Of a DNA stretch of 64,000 bases, positions 36,531-45,136 are shown piece after piece; positions within the stretch are counted from its first letter, which is position 1, and every line of letters begins with the position of its first letter. The notes under the pieces are model-generated. The model was not told where the DNA came from and did no database searches. It saw only the letters and a list, made by a program, of their open reading frames with translations. The translations under genes and the position numbers were made by a program. Source of the stretch: an uncultured Lachnospiraceae bacterium (GTDB lineage: Bacteria > Bacillota > Clostridia > Lachnospirales > Lachnospiraceae); the NCBI GenBank assembly GCA_910587305.1, contig CAJUKV010000016.1:12591-76590 (forward strand), written 5' to 3'.

Positions 36531-39500
36531 CTACATAAAATCAAATAAGCTTAGCTGAACAACTTTTTCCGTCTCATCATCTTCTGTGTTCTTTGGGCGT
36601 TCCCATCTGGCATTTTCCTCCGGAATTTCCTGTAAAAAGCAGGAGGGATCCTGTCCGCAAACGAGAATTAGCTCCTCCTTTGCGCGGGTCATGCCCACAT
36701 AGCAAAGACGGCGTTCTTCCTCAATAGATTCAATAGCTCCCGGGCTGCCAAATTCCAGAGGAAGGCGTCCCTTATCCATGCCATAGAGGAAGACCACCGG
36801 GAATTCCAAACCCTTAGAGCCGTGGAGGGTCATAAGGGTTACTGCATCTGCGATAAACTTTTTGCCCCCGTTTCGCCTTACGTCTCCGTCTTCCCCAAAG
36901 GAAAGGGTGCGGAGAAAAGATTCCATGGTGGGATGAAGTAATGACATATCTGACAGCTTTTTTATGGATTCTTCCTGTTCAAAAGTTATTTCCGTAAGCC
37001 ATTCTTCAAGAAGCTTTACCGGGCGGACTTTTCTGACCTTTTTCCGATACTTCTCGGTCAGGAAGGCAAGGCGCTCTTCAAGGGATTCCGTCAGGTAGTG
37101 GGAGAGGAGCTGATGGCACAATTCTCCTGCGGGCCTTTCTTGGGGGTAGAGAGCCTGATAAAAGAAATACAGTGTGGCCCGCACATCGCGTTCTGTCAGG
37201 AAGTCCTCTCTGCCCGCTATCTGGTAAGGGATTCCTTCCTGTCTGAGACATTTTTCAAGGAGCGCCGCCTGTCTATGGGTTCGATAAAGGACTGCAATAT
37301 CTGAAAATCCCCGAATTGGATGCTCTTTATCCCCGCGGCCTTCTTCCACCTTAAGCGTATCCGATGCATCTAATGCATCCAGCATATCAATACCGCCAAT
37401 TTGCCGATTAATCTCTTTGGCTACAAAAATTGCCTCTTTCCGTTCATCTTGGACTGACACAATCCGAACAGGACATTTTAATATGTTTTGGGCTCTCATC
37501 TGCCGCGGCTGCCCCTGATTGTGAGAGATTAGGCAAAGGGCGGCTTTTAAGATATCCGGTGAGGAGCGATAGTTATCCTCAAGACGGATAGTGGTATGGT
37601 CCGGGTATTCTGCGGACAGATTCTGAAAAATATGAGGGGTGCAGCCGCGGAAACCATAAATAGACTGATCCGGGTCTCCAATTACAAACAATTCCCGGCC
37701 GCCCCGGGACCATTCTTTTACCAACCGATATTGGAGAGGATTGATATCCTGAAATTCATCAATGAGCAGATAAGAAAAGCATTTCCGGGCCGGCGCATCT
37801 TCCGGAACATTTTCCAGCGCCTCTAATGTTTCCAAAAGAAGGTCGTCGTAATCCATTGCGCCTTGTTCCCGAAGAAGTTTTTGATAAAATTCGTATACCC
37901 GCCTGCTCTTTTCATCAGCCTCTAAGAGACCGTTCTTAATCCGGGAAAGGTTTTGGAGGAACCCGGAAGGGGTATCCTTTCGCTCGAACTCGTGTAACGC
38001 CTTTTGGGCAAGCTCTATTTGGAGGCCTGTATCCGCTATTATGAAAGAAACGCCGCTATCTTGTAAAAAACGGCTGCAGATGGCATGAAAGGTTCCTATC
38101 CGGACACAGGTTCTTGCCGTGCTTTTTGCACTATGTTTCTTTAACGTATCCAAAACAGATCCGTTATTCATTCTGTCAAGCATTTCTTCCGCCGCTTTGT
38201 GGGTAAAGGTTACCGCCGTAATTTCCTCCTCCGGGACTTTACGTACATTCAAAAGATAATGCAGTCTGGCAATCAGGGTTTTGGTTTTGCCCGCGCCGGG
38301 TCCGGCAATAACCGCTATGCTGCGGCCTGTTTGCTCTGCCGCTTTTTGCTGGAGGCTGTTTAAGCCGACGGCTGATGGCAGCGCCTGTTCTGTTTGCGTA
38401 AGTTTTTCCTCGGGCGTCCATTGCAGGTCGGCGTCTTTGCCGCTTTGCCCTGTTTTTTTCGGCGCCATTTGCTCCTTTGAGGGCTGATGGAATTTTCGAA
38501 GCTGGTCGGGGGTAAAAAGGGATATCTGCCCTTCAAGGCGGCTGATATCGTCTGCAGTTAAAAGGCCTATTTTCCCATATTCCCCATCAAAGCCCGGCGT
38601 TCTGTGCACCTGGCCTTTGCGTAGTCTGTCAATTCCCTCTGCAATAAGCGGGCCTGCCTCTTTTCGGATATCCTCAATGGGTATTTTTCGCAAAATAGAA
38701 AACTCAGGGCCAAGAGAGGCTATCATCTGCTCATATTTTTCCGCCGCTTTTTTCCCGGAAGGTGAAATTCCGGTGGAGGCTCCGATTACTTCAGGAAGGG
38801 GCACAATACTTTCAAAAGGGCGAAAGGCAGGAGGGACAAAACCTTCATCCCTGTCCGCTAACTGTTCCACACGATTTAACACTCCAATGGTTATTTTCTT
38901 CCCACACACCGGGCATTTATTGTCATATTTTATGGTTTCTGAGGGACTCATGCATAGTCCGCATTTCCTGTGTCCGTCAAAATGGTACTTCCCTTCTTCC
39001 GGGAAAAATTCAATGGTACCGGCTAACCCTTTTCCCTCCTCAATGGCGCGGTAAAGCCCATCATAGGAGAGATCTATGTCAAATAAATTGGCCTCTCTGC
39101 CAAGCTTTCCGGGGGAATGGGCGTCGGAATTGGATATGAGGTGAAAGCGATCCAAAGCGCTTACCCGCCAATTCATGGGAGGGTCGGAGGAAAGTCCGGT
39201 TTCCAGGGCATGAATATGGGGCGTCAAATCCTCAAAACACTCCTCAATCCGGTCAAATCCTGAAAAAGCCCCGAACAGGGAAAAATGGGGCGTCCAGATA
39301 TGCGCCGGCACATAAATTGCTTTGGGGCTGGTTTCCAACATGATTTCCAGCAAATCCCGGCAGGGGATTCCCAAAATGGGACGGCCGTCGGAGTGGATAT
39401 TTCCAATCAGCTCCAGCCGCCTTGCCAGCGCTTCGGCAGCCTCCAAATCAGGCAAGATCAAAAGGCTGTGCACTTTTCTTACCCGATCCTTACTTTTGTA

Positions 39501-39776
39501 GATAGAGCTGATTTCCCCGGTGACAACGAAACGTGGACGGTGGGAGGCGGGGCCGTCCGGACGGTATTCCTCTTTTAACACATACAAACCGTTTCCGTCC
39601 GGTTCTAACTTTTCCGCTAGTTCCCGGCGCCATGCCGGGTGAGTAAAATCGCCCGTTCCTATGATGTCGATTCCTTTTTTTCGCGCCCACAAATCCAGAT
39701 ATTCCGGCGTACAATCCCTGCTGGTGGCCCGGGAATATTTGGAGTGGATATGCAAATCTCCTATGTACATTTTCAT
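36531..39776 (-). CDS. Endonuclease Q-like PHP domain fused to UvrD helicase
   Basis: A 1081-residue fusion. Residues 1-265 are a PHP metal-dependent phosphoesterase (GDLHIHSKYSRATS, GTGDFTHP, NIHSDGRPI, SDAHSPGKLGREAN). A zinc-ribbon follows (CGLC ... CPVCGKK, near 275-292), the order seen in endonuclease Q, which cuts DNA 5' of deaminated bases. From about 470 a complete UvrD/Rep helicase begins: VIAGPGAGKTKTL, VTFTHKAAEEM, LLIDEFQDINP, VIGDPDQSIYGFRG, DNYRSS, TLMTLHGSKGLEFPVVF and CYVGMTRAKEEL. A nuclease for damaged bases coupled to an unwinding motor suggests repair of hypoxanthine or uracil in DNA. The activities are inferred from motifs. Confidence 0.9.
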   Translation of the reverse strand: MKMYIGDLHIHSKYSRATSRDCTPEYLDLWARKKGIDIIGTGDFTHPAWRRELAEKLEPDGNGLYVLKEEYRPDGPASHRPRFVVTGEISSIYKSKDRVRKVHSLLILPDLEAAEALARRLELIGNIHSDGRPILGIPCRDLLEIMLETSPKAIYVPAHIWTPHFSLFGAFSGFDRIEECFEDLTPHIHALETGLSSDPPMNWRVSALDRFHLISNSDAHSPGKLGREANLFDIDLSYDGLYRAIEEGKGLAGTIEFFPEEGKYHFDGHRKCGLCMSPSETIKYDNKCPVCGKKITIGVLNRVEQLADRDEGFVPPAFRPFESIVPLPEVIGASTGISPSGKKAAEKYEQMIASLGPEFSILRKIPIEDIRKEAGPLIAEGIDRLRKGQVHRTPGFDGEYGKIGLLTADDISRLEGQISLFTPDQLRKFHQPSKEQMAPKKTGQSGKDADLQWTPEEKLTQTEQALPSAVGLNSLQQKAAEQTGRSIAVIAGPGAGKTKTLIARLHYLLNVRKVPEEEITAVTFTHKAAEEMLDRMNNGSVLDTLKKHSAKSTARTCVRIGTFHAICSRFLQDSGVSFIIADTGLQIELAQKALHEFERKDTPSGFLQNLSRIKNGLLEADEKSRRVYEFYQKLLREQGAMDYDDLLLETLEALENVPEDAPARKCFSYLLIDEFQDINPLQYRLVKEWSRGGRELFVIGDPDQSIYGFRGCTPHIFQNLSAEYPDHTTIRLEDNYRSSPDILKAALCLISHNQGQPRQMRAQNILKCPVRIVSVQDERKEAIFVAKEINRQIGGIDMLDALDASDTLKVEEGRGDKEHPIRGFSDIAVLYRTHRQAALLEKCLRQEGIPYQIAGREDFLTERDVRATLYFFYQALYPQERPAGELCHQLLSHYLTESLEERLAFLTEKYRKKVRKVRPVKLLEEWLTEITFEQEESIKKLSDMSLLHPTMESFLRTLSFGEDGDVRRNGGKKFIADAVTLMTLHGSKGLEFPVVFLYGMDKGRLPLEFGSPGAIESIEEERRLCYVGMTRAKEELILVCGQDPSCFLQEIPEENARWERPKNTEDDETEKVVQLSLFDFM

Positions 39777-39897
39777 TCTCCATGATACTTATAAACTGTA
39801 AATTTTTCAGTTTTTCAGGCAGCGGGCAGTATCGGCCATTGGCCATGCCCGCTGCTTTGTGTGTGGTGGTTGGCTTGTCATTTGGGATAGTTGATCT

Positions 39898-40761
39898 TTA
39901 TAATTGAGGGCAGATTTCGCCGTAAATTGCATCCATGAGTTCTTCGCCCTTTCTGCATTCGGATACAAGGGATACAACGGCCGCCTGATCCGGGAAAACA
40001 ATGGAATACTGGGAGTACTTTCCATCTGCCCGGTAGGAATTGTATTTTCCTCTCCAAAACAGATAGGCATAAGGGGCATCCGCGTACTGTCTGGTGCTTT
40101 CTTCAACCCATTCAGGGGAAAGAAGCTGTTTCCCTTCCCATTTTCCCTTATTTAGATAGAAAAGGCCAAATTTATGCAATTCGGATAAGGTGAGAAACAG
40201 ACCGCCGGAGCCAAAGGAATTGCCCAAAGGATCGCTTTCCCATGTGGGACGTTTAATGCCAAGATGCGAAAACAATCTTGGGGTAAGATAGGAAACCAAA
40301 TCACAGCCGCTTCTTCTCTGAACAAGTACGCCGGCAAGATAGGGCCCTACATTATTGTAAAGAAAATGTGTGCCAGGCTCATAGGTAAAAGGAAAGGAAA
40401 GAGACAGTTTTACCCAGTCATCTTCTTCGTAAAGAGGACGCTGATCGCCCATAAGGGCAGGTTCCTCCTGGCCAAGATGCATTGTTAAAAGGTCCCGGAC
40501 AGTGGCCTTTTTCAGGTTATCGGGGACGGTTTTTGGCAAATCCTTTTGAAAAGCGTCCACCAGCTTTTCATCAAGGGAAAGAATCCCCTCCTGAAGGGCA
40601 AAGCCTACGGCGCAGGACGTAAAGCTTTTGGTAACCGAATATACATTTCTTCTGCATTCCCCCTCACTGTGCCACTGGGCGATAAGGTTGTCATTTTGAG
40701 TGACTTTTACACCAAGTACGCCAAGAGGCCGGGCAATTTCCACAAATTTTTTTAGTTCCAT
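39898..40761 (-). CDS. Serine beta-lactamase-like (class C fold) hydrolase
   Basis: A 287-residue protein of the beta-lactamase/PBP4* family. The nucleophile motif SxxK is SVTK in VYSVTKSFTSCAVGFA, and YxN is YNN in FLYNNVGPYLAGVL. GSGGLFLTLSELHKFG is typical of the esterase-like branch. ATG 40761 has GGAG seven bases upstream; three in-frame ATGs lie close together (40773, 40767, 40761). No signal peptide is present, so it is probably a cytoplasmic esterase or peptidase rather than a resistance enzyme. Its leader carries the conserved-loop hairpin described separately. Confidence 0.88.
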   Translation of the reverse strand: MELKKFVEIARPLGVLGVKVTQNDNLIAQWHSEGECRRNVYSVTKSFTSCAVGFALQEGILSLDEKLVDAFQKDLPKTVPDNLKKATVRDLLTMHLGQEEPALMGDQRPLYEEDDWVKLSLSFPFTYEPGTHFLYNNVGPYLAGVLVQRRSGCDLVSYLTPRLFSHLGIKRPTWESDPLGNSFGSGGLFLTLSELHKFGLFYLNKGKWEGKQLLSPEWVEESTRQYADAPYAYLFWRGKYNSYRADGKYSQYSIVFPDQAAVVSLVSECRKGEELMDAIYGEICPQL

Positions 40762-40796
40762 ATTCATCTCCATTTCTACGTTGCTTTTGTGTCTCG

Positions 40797-40861
40797 GCGA
40801 CTTGTGAGGGCAACGCACAGACACAAATCGCTATATAAAAACAGAAGTAGATTTCTGTTTT
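40797..40861 (-). promoter_or_regulatory. Structured leader motif, copy 1
   Basis: On the minus strand a hairpin AAAACAGAA/TTCTGTTTT (40838-40861) is followed by GCGATTTGTG ... CACAAGTCGC (40797-40831), whose loop begins TCTGTGCGTTGC. It ends 36 bases before the beta-lactamase-like start. The same loop on a different lower stem occurs at 42752-42790 before the 255-residue gene, in the same orientation to its gene. Confidence 0.55.
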
Positions 40862-40873
40862 CAGATTAATTGT

Positions 40874-42463
40874 TTATAATTCATATTTTGAATTTTGAAA
40901 ATCATGAAGCTTTTTCATACAAATCCAATAATTTCTGTCGCTGGCATATCTGGCTTTTTGGATTTGCTCTTTGAGCATATCCGGTTCTGACAGCCAGTCG
41001 GATTTTATGCGGCCTGTCTGCAGGCAGCGTTTTACCTCTGATAATATTTCAGGATTGGTGTTTATACGTTGCATTTCCTTTAGCAATAAAGAAGCCTTTT
41101 TGTCAAAAACAGGATTGGTAAATGTTCGGGAGTCGGAATCATAGGCCAATTCAAATAAACGGTGCTCATTTGCATCCGGTAAAAAGCAGGTATCTTCGGA
41201 GGTTTCCTGAATATGCAGATAATACAGCAGAGCTTTGTTTTTGGCATCATTTTTCCGTATAATTCGTCCAAGCCTCTGAATGCGCTGGCGCTGTGTGGAA
41301 GTGCCGGACATGATAATTCCCACAGAAGCATCAGGGACATCAATGCCTTCGTCAATTGCCTTGCAGGCAATTAAAATTCTTATATCGCCCGTACGAAAAC
41401 GATCCAGCGCATTTTTATTTGCCTGGTCTCCCATTTTCGAATGGTATCGTCCGACTTTTTCAGGGTAATATGTCTGCAAAAGCTGATATAGTTCATCGGC
41501 CTGGCAAGTGCGCTCACTGAAAATCAGAATTTTTTCTTGCTGTTCCAGCCGCTTTACTAAATCGGCGGCACAGGCAGTCCTTGCACTGGCAAGGGCTACA
41601 AGACTCTTTCTTTTATAAGAGAGGTTCATATACAAAGATGCGGTTTCGGCAATTTTTCTGTTTTTTTCTCCCGCAATGCTGCGCAGCAGTTCGTAGCGTT
41701 CCTTTTGTCCAAGGGCGCTAAGGGCTGGGTATGTGCAGAGCAGCTTTCGGTACAGGGAGATCATCCTTTCGGAAAGCTCCTCATACATTTCTCTTTCCGG
41801 CGCCTGAAAAGACAAACTGACATGATAGATATCGTAAGGGCATATATTATGCTGCTTTGCGGCTTCGGTTATTCCGTAATTGTATATTTTCTGTCCAAGG
41901 ACGGATGCAAGATAACGCCGGGAAGCTCCGGAGGGAAGCGTGGCGGAAAGTCCAAGAGAAAAAAAGCGGTCTTTGTATGGTTCGACATAAGGAGAAAATT
42001 CAAAAATCAACTGATTTTGTCCGCTTGCATAACGGTGACATTCATCGGCAATGAGCAAAACTGCCTCCCCACGCTTTAGCTCGGTTAGTATTTGCCTTGC
42101 CAGTTCATATCGGGCAGAATTGATGACATATATCATATATTTGCAATCGGGTGAAGCTTTAAAGCCGCCGCCGCGCAGGCCGATTTCCTTATGCAGGGTT
42201 GAAACAGGTGGATTTTCTTTGGGAGAATTGGAAAGAAACTCTTTTACATCTCGATGCCATTGCCGCATCAAGGCGCTTGTGGGGACAACGATTTTAACAT
42301 GCAGGTTTTGACTTAGCCTTTTTTCCAGGCGCTGCACAGCTGTAAGGGCAAGCAGAGTTTTGCCTGAACCGGTGGTCGCCTGAACCATGCCTTTGCCGCT
42401 ATTTGCAAACCATCTGGTAAGACATTCCTCCTGCCAGCCGTAAAGTTCTCTTATCATTTGCAT
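40874..42463 (-). CDS. XPB-like superfamily 2 DEAD/DEAH helicase
   Basis: A 529-residue helicase. It starts MQMIRELYGWQEECLTRWF (Q-motif-like), then Walker A QATTGSGKTLLAL and motif Ia VVPTSALMRQWHRDV. Motif II is LIADECHRY and motif III LGLSATLP. The C-terminal RecA domain contains LIFSERTCQADELYQLL, ACKAIDEGIDVPDASVGI and the arginine finger region QRIQRLGRIIRKN. AGGAG lies before ATG 42463. It is divergent from the 255-residue protein and two P-loop ATPases across 377 bases, so the four genes may form one module. BREX clusters also pair DUF2791 ATPases with helicases. Confidence 0.92.
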   Translation of the reverse strand: MQMIRELYGWQEECLTRWFANSGKGMVQATTGSGKTLLALTAVQRLEKRLSQNLHVKIVVPTSALMRQWHRDVKEFLSNSPKENPPVSTLHKEIGLRGGGFKASPDCKYMIYVINSARYELARQILTELKRGEAVLLIADECHRYASGQNQLIFEFSPYVEPYKDRFFSLGLSATLPSGASRRYLASVLGQKIYNYGITEAAKQHNICPYDIYHVSLSFQAPEREMYEELSERMISLYRKLLCTYPALSALGQKERYELLRSIAGEKNRKIAETASLYMNLSYKRKSLVALASARTACAADLVKRLEQQEKILIFSERTCQADELYQLLQTYYPEKVGRYHSKMGDQANKNALDRFRTGDIRILIACKAIDEGIDVPDASVGIIMSGTSTQRQRIQRLGRIIRKNDAKNKALLYYLHIQETSEDTCFLPDANEHRLFELAYDSDSRTFTNPVFDKKASLLLKEMQRINTNPEILSEVKRCLQTGRIKSDWLSEPDMLKEQIQKARYASDRNYWICMKKLHDFQNSKYEL

Positions 42464-42633
42464 GTTCTCCTGTTAAATGCCTGCATTTTCCTTTATAATT
42501 TTATCACAGGTTTCTTTCGGGGGAAACCGGATATTAAAATTATTAAAAACATACTGTTGAAAACATATAGGGTTTCATATATACTTTTTGTAACATTTGA
42601 ATACTTTTTATCAAATTTGCTGCCAAGGCAACA

Positions 42634-42715
42634 TGCGGGCCGCGCGGCGGGTAGGGGGAGAAATCTTTCCTATTTGATTCGGCGGCAGTATCGCAAGCTA
42701 TTCTTGCAATATGCG
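42634..42715 (+). repeat. Palindromic repeat family, copy D (degenerate)
   Basis: GCGGGCCGCGCGGCGGGTAG and the following GGGG...TTTCC and ATTCGGCGGCAGTATCGCAAG units match the second half of copy B. The last hairpin is ATCGCAAG-ctatt-CTTGCAAT. The first half, with the perfect palindrome, is absent. Confidence 0.6.
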
Positions 42716-42751
42716 GGAAAGAGTAAAGGTTGAAAATTAAGATTTTCAACT

Positions 42752-42790
42752 ACGAGATTTGTGTCTGTGCGTTGCTTGCCACAAACTCGT
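42752..42790 (+). promoter_or_regulatory. Structured leader motif, copy 2
   Basis: ACGAG, a bulged A, TTTGTG pairs with CACAAA-CTCGT around a 16-base loop starting TCTGTGCGTTGC. The loop and upper stem match copy 1 at 40.8 kb, while the lower stem uses different pairs. It precedes the 255-residue gene by 50 bases. Confidence 0.55.
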
Positions 42791-42840
42791 AAGCCATATA
42801 TGGCTTTGCGCAATAAAGCAGCGCAGAAATGGGGTAAAAA

Positions 42841-43608
42841 ATGAATTACGAAAATCTATACCAGGCTTTACAACCTGACCAGAAGTCTTTAAAGGATTCC
42901 CTGGCTTTACTGCAAAAGCTTCAAAAGGCTATGAATCGCGAAGCGGAGAGCGGTGAAATGAAAAATTTTATCCGCGATTTAAGCGCCATGAAAGAGGCTG
43001 TGGGAGTATTGACGAAAGCATTGGAGAGTCTGGAGGAGTCGGTTGCAGGCTTTGATACGAAGGCTTATTTTGAGAATGGGGAATTTGCCGAACAGATGAT
43101 TGAAATCTGCAGGGAAAAGGGCGTGAATGTACGCGGCGAGTTTCCTGTTTATGAAATGTTTCCTTACCGTGTGAAAGTGGATGTAGAAAATCAGGATCTG
43201 TTTCTGGACCGCAAGAAGGTGCAGTGCGTGAGACCGCAAAGCTTTGTGGAGACGGTTCAAAAGGGACAGGAAAAATTAAATAAAGTAAATTTTAACGCTT
43301 CTACTTTTGTGAATGAACTGGCGGATGCATATGATTTGGCCATATTAAAAGGAAGAAAAAGAGCGGGATCGGATTTGTACTTAACGAATATCTATAAGGT
43401 TCTTGCCCCCATGAGCCGTTTCAGAAAGGATTATGATCAGAATAATTTTGCCTTTGATGTGGCAAGGCTGTACGCTTCCGATGTGGAAGAAACAAAGACC
43501 GGCAGAAAATTTCAATTTGGGCCCAGCAGAAATAATGAGAAAGCCATCCGTATTTTGGATAAGGAGGGGAAGGAACAATTCCTCGCAACCATCCGCTTCT
43601 ATGATTAG
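42841..43608 (+). CDS. Unrecognised 255-residue protein of the ATPase/helicase module
   Basis: The first 75 residues are helical and charged (LKDSLALLQKLQKAMNREAE, LTKALESLEESVAGFD), probably a coiled coil. The remainder is alpha/beta with YFENGEFAEQMIEICREKGV, VYEMFPYRVKVDVENQDLFL and RFRKDYDQNNFAFDVARLY. No nuclease or ATPase motif is visible, and there is no signal peptide or membrane helix. It is the first gene of a plus-strand run leading to two P-loop ATPases, opposite an XPB-like helicase. The association suggests a structural or adaptor subunit. I do not recognise the family. Confidence 0.75.
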   Translation: MNYENLYQALQPDQKSLKDSLALLQKLQKAMNREAESGEMKNFIRDLSAMKEAVGVLTKALESLEESVAGFDTKAYFENGEFAEQMIEICREKGVNVRGEFPVYEMFPYRVKVDVENQDLFLDRKKVQCVRPQSFVETVQKGQEKLNKVNFNASTFVNELADAYDLAILKGRKRAGSDLYLTNIYKVLAPMSRFRKDYDQNNFAFDVARLYASDVEETKTGRKFQFGPSRNNEKAIRILDKEGKEQFLATIRFYD

Positions 43609-43933
43609 CGCTCGCTGTGACGGTATCCCAGGAACGATTGGGGATGCGTCGCCGGGAGCGGAAGAAGGAAGGATAGCAGCTGACAAATTTGTGTTTATGT
43701 TCAAATTTGAGAGCAATTGAAAGCAGGGAGGATAAGTTTGGAAGTAAACTTCCAAACTTTTTATGCAATAAGCCGATTCGCGAAGCGTGTCGGCGTTTGA
43801 TGCACAGGCCCGTGCAGAGGAAGTATGCCGCTAAAGCGGCGCACGGGCTGCGCGGTGAGCAGGGGGAAACCTTCCCTGCTCGATTCGGTAGTAGTACCGC
43901 AAGTTTTTCTTGCGGTATACAGGAGGGAGAAAA
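43609..43933 (+). other. Leader of the ATPase pair, packed with palindromes
   Basis: This 325-base gap has no gene. It contains two CAAATTTG palindromes near 43684-43707 and then the full repeat copy B (43735-43917). AGGAGGGAG at 43921-43929 serves the first ATPase. The region could be transcribed as a folded leader of that gene. Confidence 0.6.
43735..43917 (+). repeat. Palindromic repeat family, copy B (most complete)
   Basis: Five consecutive dyads: AGTTTGGAAGT-AA-ACTTCCAAACT (43735-43758), GCCGA/TCGGC around TTCGCGAA (43772-43794), and GCCCGTGC/GCACGGGC enclosing GCCGCT-AA-AGCGGC (43808-43848). GAGCAGGG/CCCTGCTC (43857-43881) and TACCGCAAG/CTTGCGGTA (43895-43917) complete it. It ends four bases before a ribosome-binding site. 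The 54 bases at 43802-43855 recur inverted, with two mismatches, in copy C beyond the glucosidase. Confidence 0.8.
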
Positions 43934-45136
43934 ATGCCAGAATTAAATGAAATTCCGGATAGGGAGGAAATGTACGGCTTTTTGCCGGCGGAGCAGCTCA
44001 CCTGCGGGATTCGGTTTCTCACGGATTTTTGGAGGGAGAAGTATCTTCAGGAATATATTCGAAATGGCGGAAGTAAGATCAAGTTTGTAACGGGGCGAGC
44101 GGGGAGCGGGAAGACACACTTTTTGCGGTTAATGACATCTATTGCACAAAAGGAAAATTATAAGACGATTCAGTTTTCCGCCCGGGATGTTTGGATGCAC
44201 GATTTTAAGGAGATTTATATAGAAATATTTCAGCAGTGCGATATTTTAAAGTGCCTGGAAGCAGTCAGTCACCGCCTGATACAGGAAATGGGATTTGACC
44301 ATCACGATATTCCGGAGGGTATGAAATTTATTGATTATCTTTCCCAGAATGGAATGGGGGACGCACTGACAAAGCGAGAAATCCGCACGCAGCTGCGGCA
44401 GTTCTTTCTGGAAAATCCAATGATGGATAATAACTTTGCACTTGCGTGCAGTATGCTGACCGGAAGCATTTTAGGATACCCCATTTTGGAAGAGCAGAAT
44501 CAGGAGCTGCTTTTAGGATGGCTTGAGGGAGACCGCTCTATTAAGCTTTCCCAGCTTCGCGCACTGGAATTCTATCCCAGCCGTATCACAAAATATAATG
44601 CAAGGCATATGCTCCGTTCTCTGGCGGAGCTGATTCGGATGGGCGGTTATTCGGGGCTGTTTATTTCGGTTGACAATCTGGAAATTTTAATCAGCCGATC
44701 CAGCTTAGAACCGGTGCATTATACGAAAATGAAGCGTGAGGATACTTATGAGAGTATTCGCCAGCTGATTGATGATATTGACAGTATGAGAAACATTATG
44801 TTCGTCTATGCCTTTGACAGGGATTTGATTGACAATGAAAATGCAGGACTGAAGTCCTATCAGGCATTATGGATGCGGATACAGAATGAGATTGTGGGAG
44901 AGCGGTTTAACCGTTTTACAGATATGGTGGATCTGGATCGGCTTGCCTCCCAGGAGTATTCTCCGGAGGTGATAGTATCTATTTCCGAGAGCCTTGCCCA
45001 GGTGCAGAAAAGCCGTCCGGCATTAAGCCTAAATATAGAAACGGCAAAAGAAATTGCGGAAAAGGCGCTCACAGGAGCTATTGGGGTTCCACAGCTTATC
45101 CGAATTGCCATGCAGGAGGTGAAAGCCGATGTATGA
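43934..45136 (+). CDS. P-loop ATPase of the BrxD/DUF2791-like type, first of pair
   Basis: A 400-residue protein from ATG 43934 (AGGAGGGAG upstream). Walker A is VTGRAGSGKTHFLRL at residues 52-66. The Walker B-like strand is GLFISVDNLEIL, with Asn where a Glu is usual, so hydrolysis may be weak. YNARHMLRSLAELIRMGGYS precedes it, a helix found in BREX ATPases such as BrxD. The C-terminus resembles AAA lid helices. It overlaps the second ATPase by 8 bp. Paired degenerate and intact ATPases often form hetero-oligomers. The BREX link is inference from motifs; no PglX, PglZ or BrxL is present here. Confidence 0.8.
   Translation: MPELNEIPDREEMYGFLPAEQLTCGIRFLTDFWREKYLQEYIRNGGSKIKFVTGRAGSGKTHFLRLMTSIAQKENYKTIQFSARDVWMHDFKEIYIEIFQQCDILKCLEAVSHRLIQEMGFDHHDIPEGMKFIDYLSQNGMGDALTKREIRTQLRQFFLENPMMDNNFALACSMLTGSILGYPILEEQNQELLLGWLEGDRSIKLSQLRALEFYPSRITKYNARHMLRSLAELIRMGGYSGLFISVDNLEILISRSSLEPVHYTKMKREDTYESIRQLIDDIDSMRNIMFVYAFDRDLIDNENAGLKSYQALWMRIQNEIVGERFNRFTDMVDLDRLASQEYSPEVIVSISESLAQVQKSRPALSLNIETAKEIAEKALTGAIGVPQLIRIAMQEVKADV

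Larger units (their letters stand above)
42464..42840. other. Divergent, palindrome-filled intergenic region
   Basis: The 377 bases between the helicase and the 255-residue gene hold repeat copy D (42634-42715) and hairpin GTTGAAAAT/ATTTTCAAC (42729-42750). The conserved-loop hairpin (42752-42790), the perfect 14-bp palindrome AGCCATATATGGCT (42792-42805) and TGCGC/GCGCA (42807-42825) come next. The ATG follows 16 bases later. No coding frame is convincing. The AT-rich left part (42480-42620) should contain the divergent promoters. Confidence 0.6.

Noticed and set aside
39898..40761. Antibiotic-resistance beta-lactamase
   Set aside because: SxxK and YxN are present, but there is no signal peptide and the sequence resembles the esterase/PBP4*-like branch.
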